Shown here one piece after another: positions 48,001-60,290 of a stretch of DNA of 64,000 nucleotides. Each line of letters opens with the position of its first letter. Position 1 is the stretch's first letter. The stretch is from NCBI GenBank assembly GCA_004335635.1, contig QAXH01006562.1:150022-214021 (forward strand), in the 5' to 3' direction. The translations under genes and the position numbers were made by a program. This DNA is from Chloromonas sp. AAM2 (Eukaryota; Chlorophyta; Chlorophyceae; Chlamydomonadales; Chlamydomonadaceae). The notes under the pieces are model-generated. The model saw only the letters and a list, made by a program, of their open reading frames with translations, had not been told where the DNA came from and made no database searches.

Positions 48001-51000
48001 GGCAGAGCAGTACTCTCCGTACCCATTTCTGGAGGGCTGCAGCAGCCCACTGGCATCTCCTGCTGCCGCTCGCAGCCGCACTCAAACATGGCCGTCGCCC
48101 GCTTTGGGCTTTGACCCTGCCACCTATCGTGCGCTGGAGCCGCACTTACGACAGGTGCTCACTCAACACCTTGCCAGACACCTCACCTTTGAGTCTGCAA
48201 ATGCACGTCACAGCGCCGACAACAGTTCAAGCGGCATGCACGCACACACTCATGCCAGTAGCACAGACAGGCGGCCGCTGCACCATCTGCACCCGGATGC
48301 TAACAGCCCCAGCATACTCGGTCACGGCTCACCGCAGGTGGATCAGGTTGCCGGGAGTGAGTCATCTGAGGAAGAGCTGGACTGGGGCTCCATACACGGC
48401 AGTGGCGGGTCCAGTAAGATAGCAAATGGGTCAAAGGCGGTCACCGGGACTGGCAACGCAGAGCACCCTAGGCGAGGCAGCCTGCCTGGTAATGCTTGCA
48501 TGCTGTCAGCTGTTGCCACGGAGCCACCCTCCCTCCAGGCCTGGCGCATGCAGTCCAGGGCGCAGGGGGGCACACCCCAGCGCAGCCCGGTGCGGAGCCT
48601 GCACAGTCTGTTCGACACGGCAGCAGTGGACCCCACCGCAGACAAGGTGGCACAGGACTCGACAAGTACTGAGCATACGTCATCGCTGTCCCTGGCCGTG
48701 CCAAATCCGTCACCTGAGCCAGCTCCTGATGCAGCCACAGCTACACCCCAACTACCAGGTCATATGACTGTTGAGCAACACGTGAACACATCCTTATCAC
48801 GAACAGACCTGACCAGCACTGCAGCGGCTGTGGTTGTGGGCGCGCCTCCAGAGCCAACATTGCCTTGCCCAACGTCAGCTCACACAGATATGCCCACGGC
48901 GCCCCCTGTGAACAACCCTACCCATCAGAGCCCGCCAGCCCGCCAGCCACCCACCATCCATACACACTCTCACATAACCCCAGTGATGGCCACAGAGCAC
49001 GAAGGAATGATGGAAGCAATGGGCATGCAAATGGGGTCACCCATTGTTGAAGAACACTCGCAACAATCGACAGCCGACAAAGGTTTCCAGATTGGCAAGT
49101 GCACCGAGGGCGGCCCAGCAAATGCCAGTCAAATATCTACATCACATGACAAGGTCAAGCCTGAGCCAGTTAGCCACGCAGGTGGATTCACAGTTGCTGA
49201 ATTTCCAACAACGATTGTGGCGCCTGAGCCTGCTCGGTTGGAGGCAGTGGAAGCGGGTGGGGCAGCATGGGCAGGTCCTGTGCAGCACACAAGCCTCATG
49301 CCGCAGCCGTCAGGCGTAGTGACCCAGGCAGCGCCCAGTGCAAATGTGGGCCAAGCAGTGACCTGCACAGCCCCTCCTCAGGCACGAGCAGCCCCACCCC
49401 TCCCTGTGGGCGCGCCACCAGACAGTGTGGCGATGCTGGCTCGGGTGGACGTCATGCGGGGCCAGCTCTACACCCTCAACAGGTGGGGTCACACATGCTG
49501 AAAGCGCGCCTATACATGCACCTTGTACAGGAACTGTAGCGGCCTACAGCAGGTGTACCTACTGGATGTCCAGTAATCAGCACTATCCTGCTCTGTTGTG
49601 GACATGCTTCTGTACCTGACCTGCCCTTGGCCTGATGTCATTGCAAGGCAGGCCATGGATATGAGCGGGCAATCATGCATCCGGCGGGAGCCTGACAAGC
49701 CACATGCAACCTGACCCTGGTGGTCCACACTTGCAGGCTGATCAACCACATCTCAGCCACCTCCAGCACCTTGTCTCAGGTTCTCTCCACAGTGGCGCCT
49801 AAGGCAGCAGTGCACCATGCTTTGAACGCCGTGGCCACCGGCACTACCTGGGGGAGTGACACTTCGGCTGCCTTGACCCAACATGCAGCTTTTACAGCTG
49901 TAAACCACAGTGGGCCTGCACATCAACCTCCAACCTTGGAATTGCATGCAGCGAGGCCTAACCAGCAGAATGGCATTGAACAGTTGCTGCGGTCTCAGCA
50001 CCAGGAGCTGCTGGACGGCCAGACCCAGCAAGGGCGCACCATAGAACAGATGCAGCTGCAGCTGGCGCTGGTCTCACAGCTGCAGCAGCTACACCAGCTG
50101 CAGCAACTGGACAAGAAGATACCCAGAATCATGGCGCAAGTGCAGCACCAGCATCAAAATGGTGTGCCTGCCGCGGGCGGCACTGAGAGTCGAGGTGTGG
50201 TGCGCACGCGATCCCCATCTCCACCTTTGGGACGTGCAGCACAAGGCCGGCCCGGTACTGAGTCCCCTCGCCTGCGCCGCACCATGAGTGGCACCTCCAT
50301 GTCATCACGTGCTTCACGTGAGTCGCACGAGCAAGAGATCACGAGTGTAACTGCCAGCCTGCCACTCAGAGAACAGGACAGCTCTCGGCCAAAAGTTGTG
50401 TCCCATGGTGTTAATCTCGACCTACCACACGACAGGTCAGCATGCGAACCAGCCTCTCGTGCCATCATCTCGCCCACTGAATCCGGCAGACGTAGTGGCG
50501 ACGGGCGCATCATTTCATTGACAAGCGCACGGCCAGTGAACGGCGTGGCATACCAACGGCTGCAGCCCCGCGCACCAGGCGGCACGGTTAAGTGCAACAA
50601 TGCTGGCATCCCAACCGATGAAGCGCCAGCGCCGGGTATTCGTGCGACTTTGACTGGAACCGCAATGATGCAAAGTTGGGAAGGGCGGGCCGCGGAAACA
50701 AGCACTGAAGTTCACAACTCCATGGATCTTTGGCAAAGGGTCGACCAGGTCTACAGGTGAGGCGAACAACAGGCAATATGCGCGAGGCACTGGGTACCTG
50801 CGCTACCTGAAGTCTTGGCGGAACATGCTTCAGTATGTGTAGTACACACCCGCCGCGTTTGCGGGAGTTTTAGCAGTAACAGGGGCACGCGTGGTCCCCA
50901 GCCCTGCTTGACGCTCATGAACGTGAACATTCTACATTGTCTCAGGGAGACTGAACATCTAGTATGGCAATGCGCGAGCACTAGGAAGTGGTGGTCAGGT

Positions 51001-52066
51001 CCAAGGGTTGTGAACGACGATTTTACTTGGAACACGCGTTGCGTAACTGTTCTCTTTTTCACATTACGTGGGGGAAACACAATCGGAATACATTGTTTGT
51101 TGCTCACAGGTTCTCTAACGATGCGACAACCGAAATCAGCGCGCCCTGCCACGTGCAACACATTAGAACCGGTGCTGTTCGCGCAGCACCTACACGATTG
51201 CGCATCCACGACAACGCCGTGCAAGGGCCGGTGGCGGGTGTGGAAGAACGGCCCGCTATTGACAGCGGCAGCAGCGGGATGCGTGGGATGGTCGAACGCA
51301 GTGTCCAGTCACGCGACAATGGAAGTTTGAGCACGGCGAACAATCAAACTGATTCAGAGTGAGCACTGCACTGATGGGGCACGAAAATGATATGTGTGCG
51401 AGTGGTGACAGTGTCGCTGGTACCCACATCCCTCCCTTACAGTTAGTTACAGGAAGAGCGCAATCAATCAAGTTTCCAGAAGGGATGATGAAGGGATGAT
51501 GAGCAGCTCAGGTGAACACTTCTCAACCACTGGACACGAATACATGCAGGTGCCCGGAGCCAGCACTTGTGTCAGGTTTGGTTGGCGTGTGCATGCAGCA
51601 CCAAAGACAGTGATTTGTCATGGCGCAATCTGAACAGGCAGGGCTGTGAAGACGATTGTCCACATTTACAACAGGCGCCGTTTGCCTGCCTGGCCTCAGG
51701 TCCAGCAGCCCGTCCAGCCCTTCCACAAGCCACTTCACGGACAAGCGCCCCCGCCCATTGGTCATATCCGCATCGCTCAGCAGTGCTGGTGTCATCCACT
51801 TGCCCCTGTCCCCGCTGCGCATCAACACTTCACACCACACAGTGCCCAGTCCCTCAGCAGGCAGGGCCACTGTTGGCTACGTCGGCAGCCCTGGTCATCC
51901 CCGTGTTCCCCGCCCTGCCTTGCACCCTGCGAGCCCGTCGCGCACGCCCACACGCCTGCTCATGACGGCCCTCAGCTCTCCATCTGCAGTGCACCCGCCC
52001 AGGGATTTCAGCCTGAAGCAGCATATGGGCATGGTGACTAATAGCCTATTTGGAGACGATGATTGA
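45032..52066 (+). CDS. Large Ser/Pro-rich protein with SPGPxxSPxK repeats
   Basis: Six exons at 45032-45214, 45532-47178, 47477-49482, 49737-50756, 51110-51358 and 51652-52066 keep phase and total 5520 nt, giving 1839 residues. The start Met (MTSQRDAGPPFTKAF) opens the first exon; its last codons and the next exon read CIFDNLQ-AFVHGVESATDSDEDGWDAW. Much of the protein is disordered. A motif recurs in exon 2: SPGPEYSPRK, SPGPQFSPFK, SPGPEYSPMK, SPGPNRSPFK and SPGAPVFSPSK, two of them followed by a RTVRRV or RSVRRV arm. These are S-P-x-K sites of the cyclin-dependent-kinase type beside basic patches. Short helical parts include VDVMRGQLYTLNRLINHISATSSTL and a Gln/Leu-rich coiled coil in exon 4. 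The third exon could start at 47342 instead of 47477, both in frame. The last acceptor (AAG) is weak. No family recognised; a cytoskeletal or centrosomal scaffold is one possibility. Confidence 0.62.
47393..47486. repeat. 47-bp tandem duplication carrying a splice acceptor
   Basis: Two 47-bp copies differing at one base lie at 47393-47439 and 47440-47486. Each contains GCACTGCAG followed by ACCTCAGCAGAC, so there are two possible acceptors 47 nt apart (after 47429 and after 47476). Only the second keeps the frame of the Ser/Pro-rich protein. Confidence 0.9.
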
Positions 52067-52615
52067 GTGGGTCTCGCATAAGTTTGGGCGAGCACATTGA
52101 ACACCTCCAGTTGGGTGCCCTCTGCTGTGCCAGGTTGACTGTGAAATAAGCAAGTGAAGCTCACTTCAGCCTACCAGGCATTTGTGACCTTAACGCCTTG
52201 GCGAGCTGTGCACAGTCGCCGTCGACGTTGGTGACCTTCACCCTTTTGACGAGCTGTTCAGAACCACTCTTGCCGCTGGTGCAGTAGTCCTTGTGCTGAC
52301 GTCGTGTTTCCTTGCCCTTTCAGTACAGACACCCTGCCCTTGCAGCACAAAAACAAACATACACGGGCTTACGCCCGAGGCTCCTTGGGAGGGTGTCCTG
52401 GCCGTCAAATGACTTGCGCGAGTCACAATTGTCATGCTTTGTAGCCGGCACTGCCTTGCAGGCGCTCTGGCATACCACATGCCTAAAGAACTGGTGGTTA
52501 TGCTGCTGACTGCCTGACCACTTCTATCCTGGCTGTGTCCGGCTAGCCACAGTTCCTGTGAGAACCATGCACAGCAGATTGCGACCCCAGGCTGACACTG
52601 GCTTCCCACAACGGG

Positions 52616-52682
52616 AACTTACAACACCGGTTCCAGTGTTACTCCCAGGAATTATCCCAGAACTGGCAAACCTTTTTTTTTG
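52616..52682. mobile_element. MITE-like element, right end
   Basis: The segment runs CACCGGTTCCAGTG, TTACTCCCAGGAAT, TATCCCAGAACTGGCAAA and a T run. It is the full inverted counterpart of the left end at 63593-63650, including the CACTGGAACCAGTG-type hairpin. Confidence 0.65.
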
Positions 52683-53419
52683 CTTTGGTCGCGAACACTT
52701 GCTTGTTACACTGCATCTGTTGCTGTTGTCAGCCGCCTAAAGCTGGGCTTGCCACTTGAGTGGTTGACTTCGAATGTACTCATACATCAGCTCTGTAAAC
52801 TGTGGCAGTGACCCTTGACGCCTGAAGTCGCCTCCGTCCCAGCCCGAGAACCCGAGTTATACCCAGAAGTTCCAAACGACATCAAGCCCACTCTCCTGTT
52901 TGAGTTACAGTTAAAAGAAAGCTAGTTTAGTGCTCAGTGTTGCTCTCGCAGCAGTGTCAAGTATTCACATCTGTGTACGATATTCCCCCTAAGTCAGACA
53001 CTCAAGTGAGCAGAGCAGCACTGGCCGTCACGTGCTGTTGTCTGCTTAGCACGATGCGTGCTCCTTACTACATGAGAAGCAGCATCGTGCTTGGAATTCG
53101 GTTCTGTGTTACACGGTCCAAGCTTTGAGCAGGAGATTGATTCCTAGTCGCCACTATTTGACATTGCACTCATTTCCCCAGTAGCTTCGAACACTGTGGG
53201 GGCTTGCAAGGCGACTTAGCTGTTGCTATTCCTTTGACGTTCTGTAGACAGTTCACTTAGGAGGCACGACACAATGCATGCTCAATCAAGGCATGGCCTG
53301 TGCAAGTTTGATCGGATAGTTTGGCGCACAAGTCACGGCAGGGCTACGCCAGCATTGCGATCAGGCCAGTGGTATTGATACCTGGACAGCGGGCAGACAA
53401 TTTCTTGTTAGGCTGTGCG

Positions 53420-53524
53420 TGCATGGCGTGTGACTTGCAGTGCATGGCGTGTGACTTGCAGTGCATGGCGTGTGACTTGCAGTGCATGGCGTGTGACTTG
53501 CAGTGCATGGCGTGTGACTCGCAG
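53420..53524. repeat. 21-bp minisatellite, five units
   Basis: The unit TGCATGGCGTGTGACTTGCA plus G repeats five times without spacers; only the fifth unit has a substitution. On the plus strand the units are open and would read CMACDLQ in each, within an open frame at 53321-53653 that I do not consider a proven gene. Confidence 0.95.
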
Positions 53525-54363
53525 TGCTTTGTCGGGGATCATTTGTTTGACCTTGAAAGGTACGGCAAGTGGTGTCCGCGCCTGTTTGATACCATAGGAG
53601 TCAATGCCAGCAGCTCAGGCTGGGCGGCAGTCAGCACGAGGCGTGATGATTGAGAGATGCTTGGGCCAGTTTCCTGATGCCACAGTAATTTGTGGACATG
53701 TGCGAATATGTTGGACTCAGGATTGCATTTGATTGTCAGTCCTCGATTAAATCTATTGATTCAACGGCGCCCATAATCCTCAACAGGTGCAGCCCAGTCG
53801 CCTGGAAAGCCTGGTACAAATAGAAGCGGAGGGTTGGCTGCAGACCAGGTAAGGTGTAATGATGAGCCATTTACGTGGACGTGCTTGTGATGTGCACTCT
53901 TGCCTTGTAAGAAGCTGAGGAAGAGAGGGCAGCTTGTCGCCGGTCTGCCAGCCCACAATCACGCACACCAGAGGTCCAAGAAAACCAAGAAAGTAGCATA
54001 CGGAGAACATAAGGACCAGCTCAGACGCATAAGGAGAACCACCATGGCCACAGCTGACCACAAAACCCATGTATGTGTCTCAAGAGTTCTTCGTGTGTAG
54101 CTTTTTGAAGGGCTGCAACAAATGTTCTCTGAATGTTGGCTCGGCTGAATGGCCAACAAGGCTACAGATGCAACTCCAAGTCGGGAGCGCACACCTGGCA
54201 ACCCATCACTGAGTTTGACGTGAAGACAAACCCCAAACGCAGAATGCACTCAACTCAGAGTAGGCCACAATCACTATCATTCTAAATGGTTACCCGACCA
54301 ATATCGCAGCGTGCTCCTGGTGCTGGCGGAGTTCCATCAGTCCAGCCCTTGTGCTGTAAGCTT

Positions 54364-54467
54364 GGCATGGCAAGACACAACTGTCCTTCTTGAGATGACG
54401 TTCCAAGTAGTATTAAGCCCACTTTACATGGCGTTATGATTGTCTTTGGCACATCGGCCAGTGTAAG
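54364..54467. repeat. Dispersed repeat D, copy 2
   Basis: It matches 43423-43526 through GCATGGCAAGACACAACTGT, CCCACTTTACAT and GGCCAGTGTAAG. No ends or coding were identified. Confidence 0.75.
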
Positions 54468-54863
54468 CTAGTGTCCATCGGACCTGTCATTGATACACTG
54501 ACCATGTTGCATTATCCAGGGGTAGAGCAGTGAGAGCTGGCAAGGCATGCACAGGCCACAGTGACCCGAAGCAGCCAGTCCACGTGTTCAGGACCGGCCA
54601 TGCTGCTTCTTTTTCAGCTGGTGTTCCCATTGGACTTTATGATCAGACTGAAGTTGCAATAACATGAGCAGTGCAAGCTGGCAATGCACGCACAGCCAAA
54701 GTGGCCTCATGGCAACCAGTGACCCTGAGTAACGGTAACGGTCTTGTACTGCATGGTGCAAAACATGTCTTGACGTTTGTCACCACCACTCGCCCTTCTT
54801 GATACGGCGGGGTCTTGCTGCTCCCCGACCTGTACGTGTGTCAGATTGCGTTGGGGCGCAGCC

Positions 54864-57800
54864 ATGGCCACTATGAAGGCAGCCTCTGGAAAGGCTGCAG
54901 GCCGGGCACTTGCCAACAGCAGCGTGTCCAGCTTGCGCATCAAGCCTTTCACGGCGCTGGCCAAGCCCGTCAGCAGAGCACCAGTGCGTGCTCGTGCTGC
55001 AGCTGTGGAGGCTGAGGACGACCTTGATTTCAGCTTCAGCTTTAGCGATGCCCGCAAGAACAATGAGTACAGTGCGGCGGATGTGGAGGCAGCCATGCGC
55101 TACTATCAGGATGGTGAAGGCACAGCGCCGGTTTTCGATGCTGACTTTGTGACCAACACCCTGGGCAGCGAGGATGCATCCTTCTTTGATGACATTGACA
55201 ACGAGGAGGCATACGGCGATGAATACATTGTCGCTGGTATTCCAGAGGCTGCCCCCAAGAAGCGTGGCAGGGCCCGGAACAAGGTACACATGCAATGCAA
55301 AGCCCAACCACACGTCAAAACCCCAGCCGCAAAGAATGCCCATGAATCTGATCGCATGGCCTTGAACAAGCAGTTCAGCCAGTCTAATCAGCAGCGCAGT
55401 CGCACATTGCCACCTTCGGGCACATAGCAATGTACTGCGTGGCAAGGGGCATCCGGCACAGCACATCAACGACTTTCCCGTCTTTTTTTGTAGGATGGCG
55501 CACAGGGAGAGGAGGATGACCTTGAGATGGCCAAGGCCCTGGACAAGGTCAAGGCGCTGGAGGACCGTATGGTGCTAGAGGCAGCCATGGAAGAGGAGTT
55601 TGGCGACGCGAAGCGCAGCGCTGCTGCAATTGCCGGCGACAACAAGACTGGTGTGTGGGACTGGCTCACGGACCTGGAGAGCACAGACGCCAGCGACGCT
55701 CAGGACTTGGAAGTGGCCCGTCAGGTGCGACGGCAGATAGATAGCTGTTAATCTTGGGAAAATTGTCAGCTGTGCACATCCACGGGGCTGAGATGGCTTG
55801 ATGAGATAACATATATTATTATTGGGTGCGTGTGCAGGCAACTCGTGCGTCATCTACCGTCCTGAGCGACGGCCAAGTCACCAGCGACATCGCCCAGGCT
55901 AAGATTGAGCTGTTTGAAGACACTGAGGTCCCAACTTTCCTGGAGCTGTTTGCCAATGATGATGTGACAGAAGACGTGTTGTCTGCTCTGAATGACTCGG
56001 ATGATGCTGAGGGCGTAACCAGCACCATTACCAACGAGGAGCTGGCCCGTCTTGACAGCCTGATAGCTGAAGAGGTGAGCAGCATAGCAAGCAGACACTG
56101 GGATACCAGCAGAGTTCACCAGCTTGCACAGAATGGCAGGTTGTAATCCACACTGATGGTTCTAGGCTGTTCCCATGCAAGTGCCATGATTGCCACAGTG
56201 CTTGCCGGCCAACAGTAAGTGCTGGTTCACATGGCACGGGATGGCACGCCGTCGCACAGTAAGTTGCAGATGTGCATGCATGCCAGCATTTCACATAGCT
56301 TGCATGTGCGGTGCTAGCAGTTGACAGCTGACACTGACCATCCCTGTGTCCTGTGCACCACAGCTGCCTACCCTGGACCTGAAGCCAGTGGCCAACTCCA
56401 CAGTCCCTTACATGGAAGACAGCCCGGAGCTGGAGCGTGATGTGGTTGACAAGTACATCGAGCAGCTGCGTGCAGTCATGGGCAGCAGTGGTGCATCAGA
56501 TGCAGATGTCAAAGGACTGTTCGGCGATGAGCCACTTACCCTGGAGGCCCCTGATGCGCCCGAGACTGAGGCAGCCAAGCAGGAGTACAGCCAACTGCTG
56601 GCCACACCAGAGCCCAAGATACCAACCATCTCGGTTGACCTGGAAGGCCAGGTGGGCAGGTTGCAAGTTGTTGGCAGTGCCAGGTAGACAGGTCAGTGTC
56701 TGGCGCAGCCGGAAGTGTTTTAGTGCTGCAGACACATTAGCATATTGAATGTAGCCTGCCTGAGCTGGCAACAGCTCAGCTTTGTGGATCAGATCATGGA
56801 GAGGAGGCCTGGTTGTAGTTCAGCAGGTGTTTCTCCTCAATTGCCTGCCTTACACCCGTTCGATTCATGCTTCTGATGTACTGCTGATGGGTCCTTACAG
56901 GCCGCTGCCGTGGCTGACACCACCACCGACCCAGAGGACGAGGACGATGCAGGCCTGGAGCGCGAGCTGATGTCCCTGCAAGCCATTGAGCAGTTCACAG
57001 AGGCAGACTTCCCCACGGATGAAGCCATGGATGGCCTGGAGGGATACCTGGTGGCTGCAGAGGACTATGTGGCACAGGTCAGCTGCAACTACAGCGGCAT
57101 CAAAGTGTGCTAGTTGCAGGAGGCTATGCAAGCTGTGCAGGTGGCAGACTGGGAGGGGTCCTCATCAGCATGTTGCATGGTTTGTAGCATCGCCTGATCT
57201 GGCATCAGGGGAGCGTTTGGTGAACAGCACCATGATGGAAATCAGTGCGTCAGGCTCGCAGGCAGACTGGCTTGACCTTTCACCTGAGTAGTTTCAGCTC
57301 TGTGCTTGTGTGTTCCTTGGCACACGTGGTCTGTATGTGTTTGCTATCGGCCCATGCAGGAGGAGGCCCGCAACATGAGCATCACCGAGGCCGTGACACG
57401 CGGTGAGCTGAGCCCTGACGCCCTGGCCGAGGAGCTGGAGGAGTCACTCGACGCCGAGGATGAGATGGCACGTGAAATGGCCCTGGCGCTGGATGACGAT
57501 GAGATGCCAGACATGTCCTTGGTGAGCGGCAAATGTCCAGGAGATATCCACCAGGCACAGCGGACTGCTAAGTACAATCATGTCAGTTGAAGGGCTGGAC
57601 AGCTATCCACACGATGAGCTGCTGTTGGGTGCACAACACCTGTTTGGAACAGGTAGCAACTGGATTGTGACTTGCTTCAGGGTGCAGCGCATGCACGGCT
57701 TGCTGTGCTGCAGACATGGTGCAGTAGCCTATTCATCAGGAGGCCCATATGGTGTCTGCACACATGCGTGACACATGTAATCACTTTTCATACATGCGTG

Positions 57801-58347
57801 TCGTGTCTGTCACAGTCCTTAGTGTTGTATGTGTTGCCTGTTGTAGGTTGAGGAGGACGATGGTGAGCAGTGGACCGAGCGTATTATTGAGCTGACCCGT
57901 GTGACCAAGGTGGTGAAGGGTGGCAAAATCATGGGCTTCCGCTGTGTGGCCATTGTCGGTAACGAGAATGGGCTGGTGGGCGTGGGCTGCCAAGCGGGCC
58001 GCGAGGTGGCTGTGGCTGTCAAGAGGACGCTTGTCGATGCCAAGCGCAATGTTGTGCGCGTGCCCATCGTTGGTGCGGGCACTGTTCCCCATCGCATGGA
58101 GGCAAAGTACCATGCTGCTCGGTGTGTAGTGGTGCCAGCGTCAGATGGTACAGGTTGCATTGCTGGTGGATCGGTGCGATCCGTGCTGGAGCTGGCTGGC
58201 GTCAAGAACTGCCTGGCCAAGCGGATCGGCAGCCGCAGCGCACTCAACAGCGCCCGCGCCACAGTCAAAGCCTTGCAGTCGATGCAGTCCCTTTACGAGG
58301 TCAGCCGTGTGCGTGGTGTGCCCATGGAGCAGCTGCTGATGCAGTAA
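54864..58347 (+). CDS. PRPS5: Plastid ribosomal protein uS5 (S5) with long N-terminal extension
   Basis: Seven exons at 54864-55283, 55494-55724, 55838-56074, 56364-56651, 56901-57077, 57360-57521 and 57847-58347 are all in phase 0 and give 671 residues. Residues 1 to about 45 are Ala/Ser/Arg/Lys-rich with few acids, ending in VRARAAA, a typical plastid transit peptide. Residues from about 50 to 510 are an acidic extension of alternating Asp/Glu-rich helices. The last 160 residues are a complete uS5: [19 protein letters not shown], then [32 protein letters not shown] and [19 protein letters not shown]. Bacterial S5 has about 166 residues, so the extension is three times the core. Chlamydomonas plastid S5 is also known to carry a large extension. 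uS5 lines the mRNA entry channel of the small subunit and helps decoding fidelity. The start ATG is the first in the exon and fits the transit peptide. Confidence 0.94.
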
Positions 58348-60290
58348 ACAGCTAGGTTTTGAATGCTGGCTGGTTGTTTCTGATGCTGTAGTGGTGAGGC
58401 GTCTCTGCTAGCATGGTGTGGCAAAGACCAAGCATGCCATGCTGTTGCATGCCGAGGGTGTCAAACTAGTGCGTACATTTCTTGTGATTTACGGCCGGTT
58501 TTGCTGGCATGAAGTAGAGGCAGGACATGCCCGGCCTCTCTAGGTGCAAGTTACGCCTTTTGAGTATTATGGGCCAGGCGAGGCTGTATGCGAGTTGCCT
58601 CTGTATGTCATGGTGACAAGCCACTGTCTGCCATTCCTTGCCAGGCGTTGCTGCAGCAATATGTGCAATGCAGCAGTGCAACACTGGCTCCCAGACGTGA
58701 AGCTTTTTGTCCCAAGCATGTGCGCCATGCCCCCATGAGCACTGTCTTCTTCACTGCCTATCGGTGCCCCTGCTGATGTAATTGGCCTCAACAGTTTGGT
58801 CGGAGCAGGTATATCCTACAGGTTTAGAGACTGTATCGGCAAGTTCAGGAGCTGTATCACGAGTGTCAGGTATTTTCCAGCCAGCGACAGCAATTGGTGC
58901 TGAACTCACTAGCTGTCACGCTGCCTGTCCACTCTTGACGTCTGGAGTGCACAGCTCACACTTAGACTTGGGTATGAATACCAATACATAGGGTGGAGAG
59001 ACAAGGGCTCTGGAACATCAGAAGCGCTGTCCGCTGGCAAACGCCTAGAAATAACATAATCGTATGTAAAATGTATGTAAAAGTTATGAAAAACGTATAA
59101 AAAAACGTATGTACTTGCATGACGTCACATCTTCACTCTTGATACTATACCAAGAAGGCAATCCTATGCTCATCAGCGTCACTGGACTGCAGACACCAAC
59201 AGTGTGACTGTTTATAGCGCATCTCAAACAACAGGTAACCCGGAGTAGCCAATAGCGTATGCCTGCCTTGTTTCGTGGAGAACTTGCTCACGGTCCTACA
59301 AAGCGCAATCCCTTCACTGCTGCGCCCGACTTGCAAGAAGGGAGGGTATCCAGCACTCGTGTATGATGTGACTGAACAAGTGCAATCTCTGCCACACCCC
59401 CTGCCGAATAATGAAAATAAAACAAGTGCAGTCTCTGCCTCAGAATTGAACACCCACCCAAAGCAGTTGCTTGATGATGTGAGGTGACAAAATTACGAAA
59501 AGTCCCGTGTGCCATGTGTCCTATGGATTCCTTAGGTTAAGCTAATGGACAAGCATTTCAACGTGTGTTGATTCCTTGCGTGAGACGTGCTGATGGTCTG
59601 GCTCTCTCACCATGCGAGACTGGATGGTTGCTTTTAATGAGGCCCCCCTTCTTCCCTTCCTTACTGTGCGTCTGATCCGGTCATCTGCAGAGGAGTGGCA
59701 AACTAAAGCTGAGAAACGCAGGCCCAGTGACCGCTCAAGGGTCCCATGTGAATCGGGACTCAACAGCTACCTTGCAGCCCATACGCTCCTTCCCTTTCAA
59801 CTGTGGGGCAGGTGCCTACACGGGCACCTGAGCCGCCTGTGCCGCAGGCAAACGCTTGAGCAGGAACTGGCAGCGATCCGGACCCCGGCCCTGCGACAGT
59901 GCACATGAACATGTCAAACCTTGTGTTGCATAGGACACGATTGGCCACTGGCTGTCCGGCACACAGGTGGAGCACAGCTCAGACCCAGCCATGGATAGGT
60001 GTGCATCCTACTGAGAATCGCTTGATTTCCTTCAGCCGTGTACTTCCTCAACATGTCTCAAATGTAATCATCTCAGTGCTGTTGCTGAGGTGCTATGGTG
60101 AAGCACTGTTGATTCAAATACTTGAATGTAGGACCAGCCATGACGGAATGTGCTTGACTTGGTCAAACTGATCGAAAAACTGGATTGTGACGAGGCCAAG
60201 GCACATGCCAGGCTGCAACCAGCTCCTGATCACGTGGACTGATGTACTGTGCACGCAATGCAATGCATGCAGGCTTTCAAAGGAATCCGT
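58348..60290. other. Intergenic region, no gene seen
   Basis: No exon chain or RNA gene was recognised between the uS5 stop and the 3' end of the GNAT gene. The only notable feature is the AT-rich repeat at 59050-59115. Confidence 0.5.
59050..59115. repeat. AT-rich CGTATGTAAAA-type degenerate repeat
   Basis: Variants of CGTATGTAAAA and CGTATAAAAAA follow one another for about 65 bp in otherwise mixed-composition DNA. Several contain TGTAA, the usual poly(A) signal of chlorophyte algae, but no adjacent gene end is supported. Confidence 0.6.

Larger units (their letters stand above)
52067..54863. other. Intergenic region with repeats
   Basis: No exon chain was found between the Ser/Pro-rich gene and the uS5 gene. 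The region holds a MITE right end, a 21-bp minisatellite and one copy of repeat D. Confidence 0.5.

Noticed and set aside
58348..60290. Search for tRNA or other RNA genes in the long intergenic stretch
   Set aside because: No cloverleaf with a convincing T-arm (GGTTCRANYCC) and anticodon stem was found by eye; a tRNA scan would be needed to be certain.
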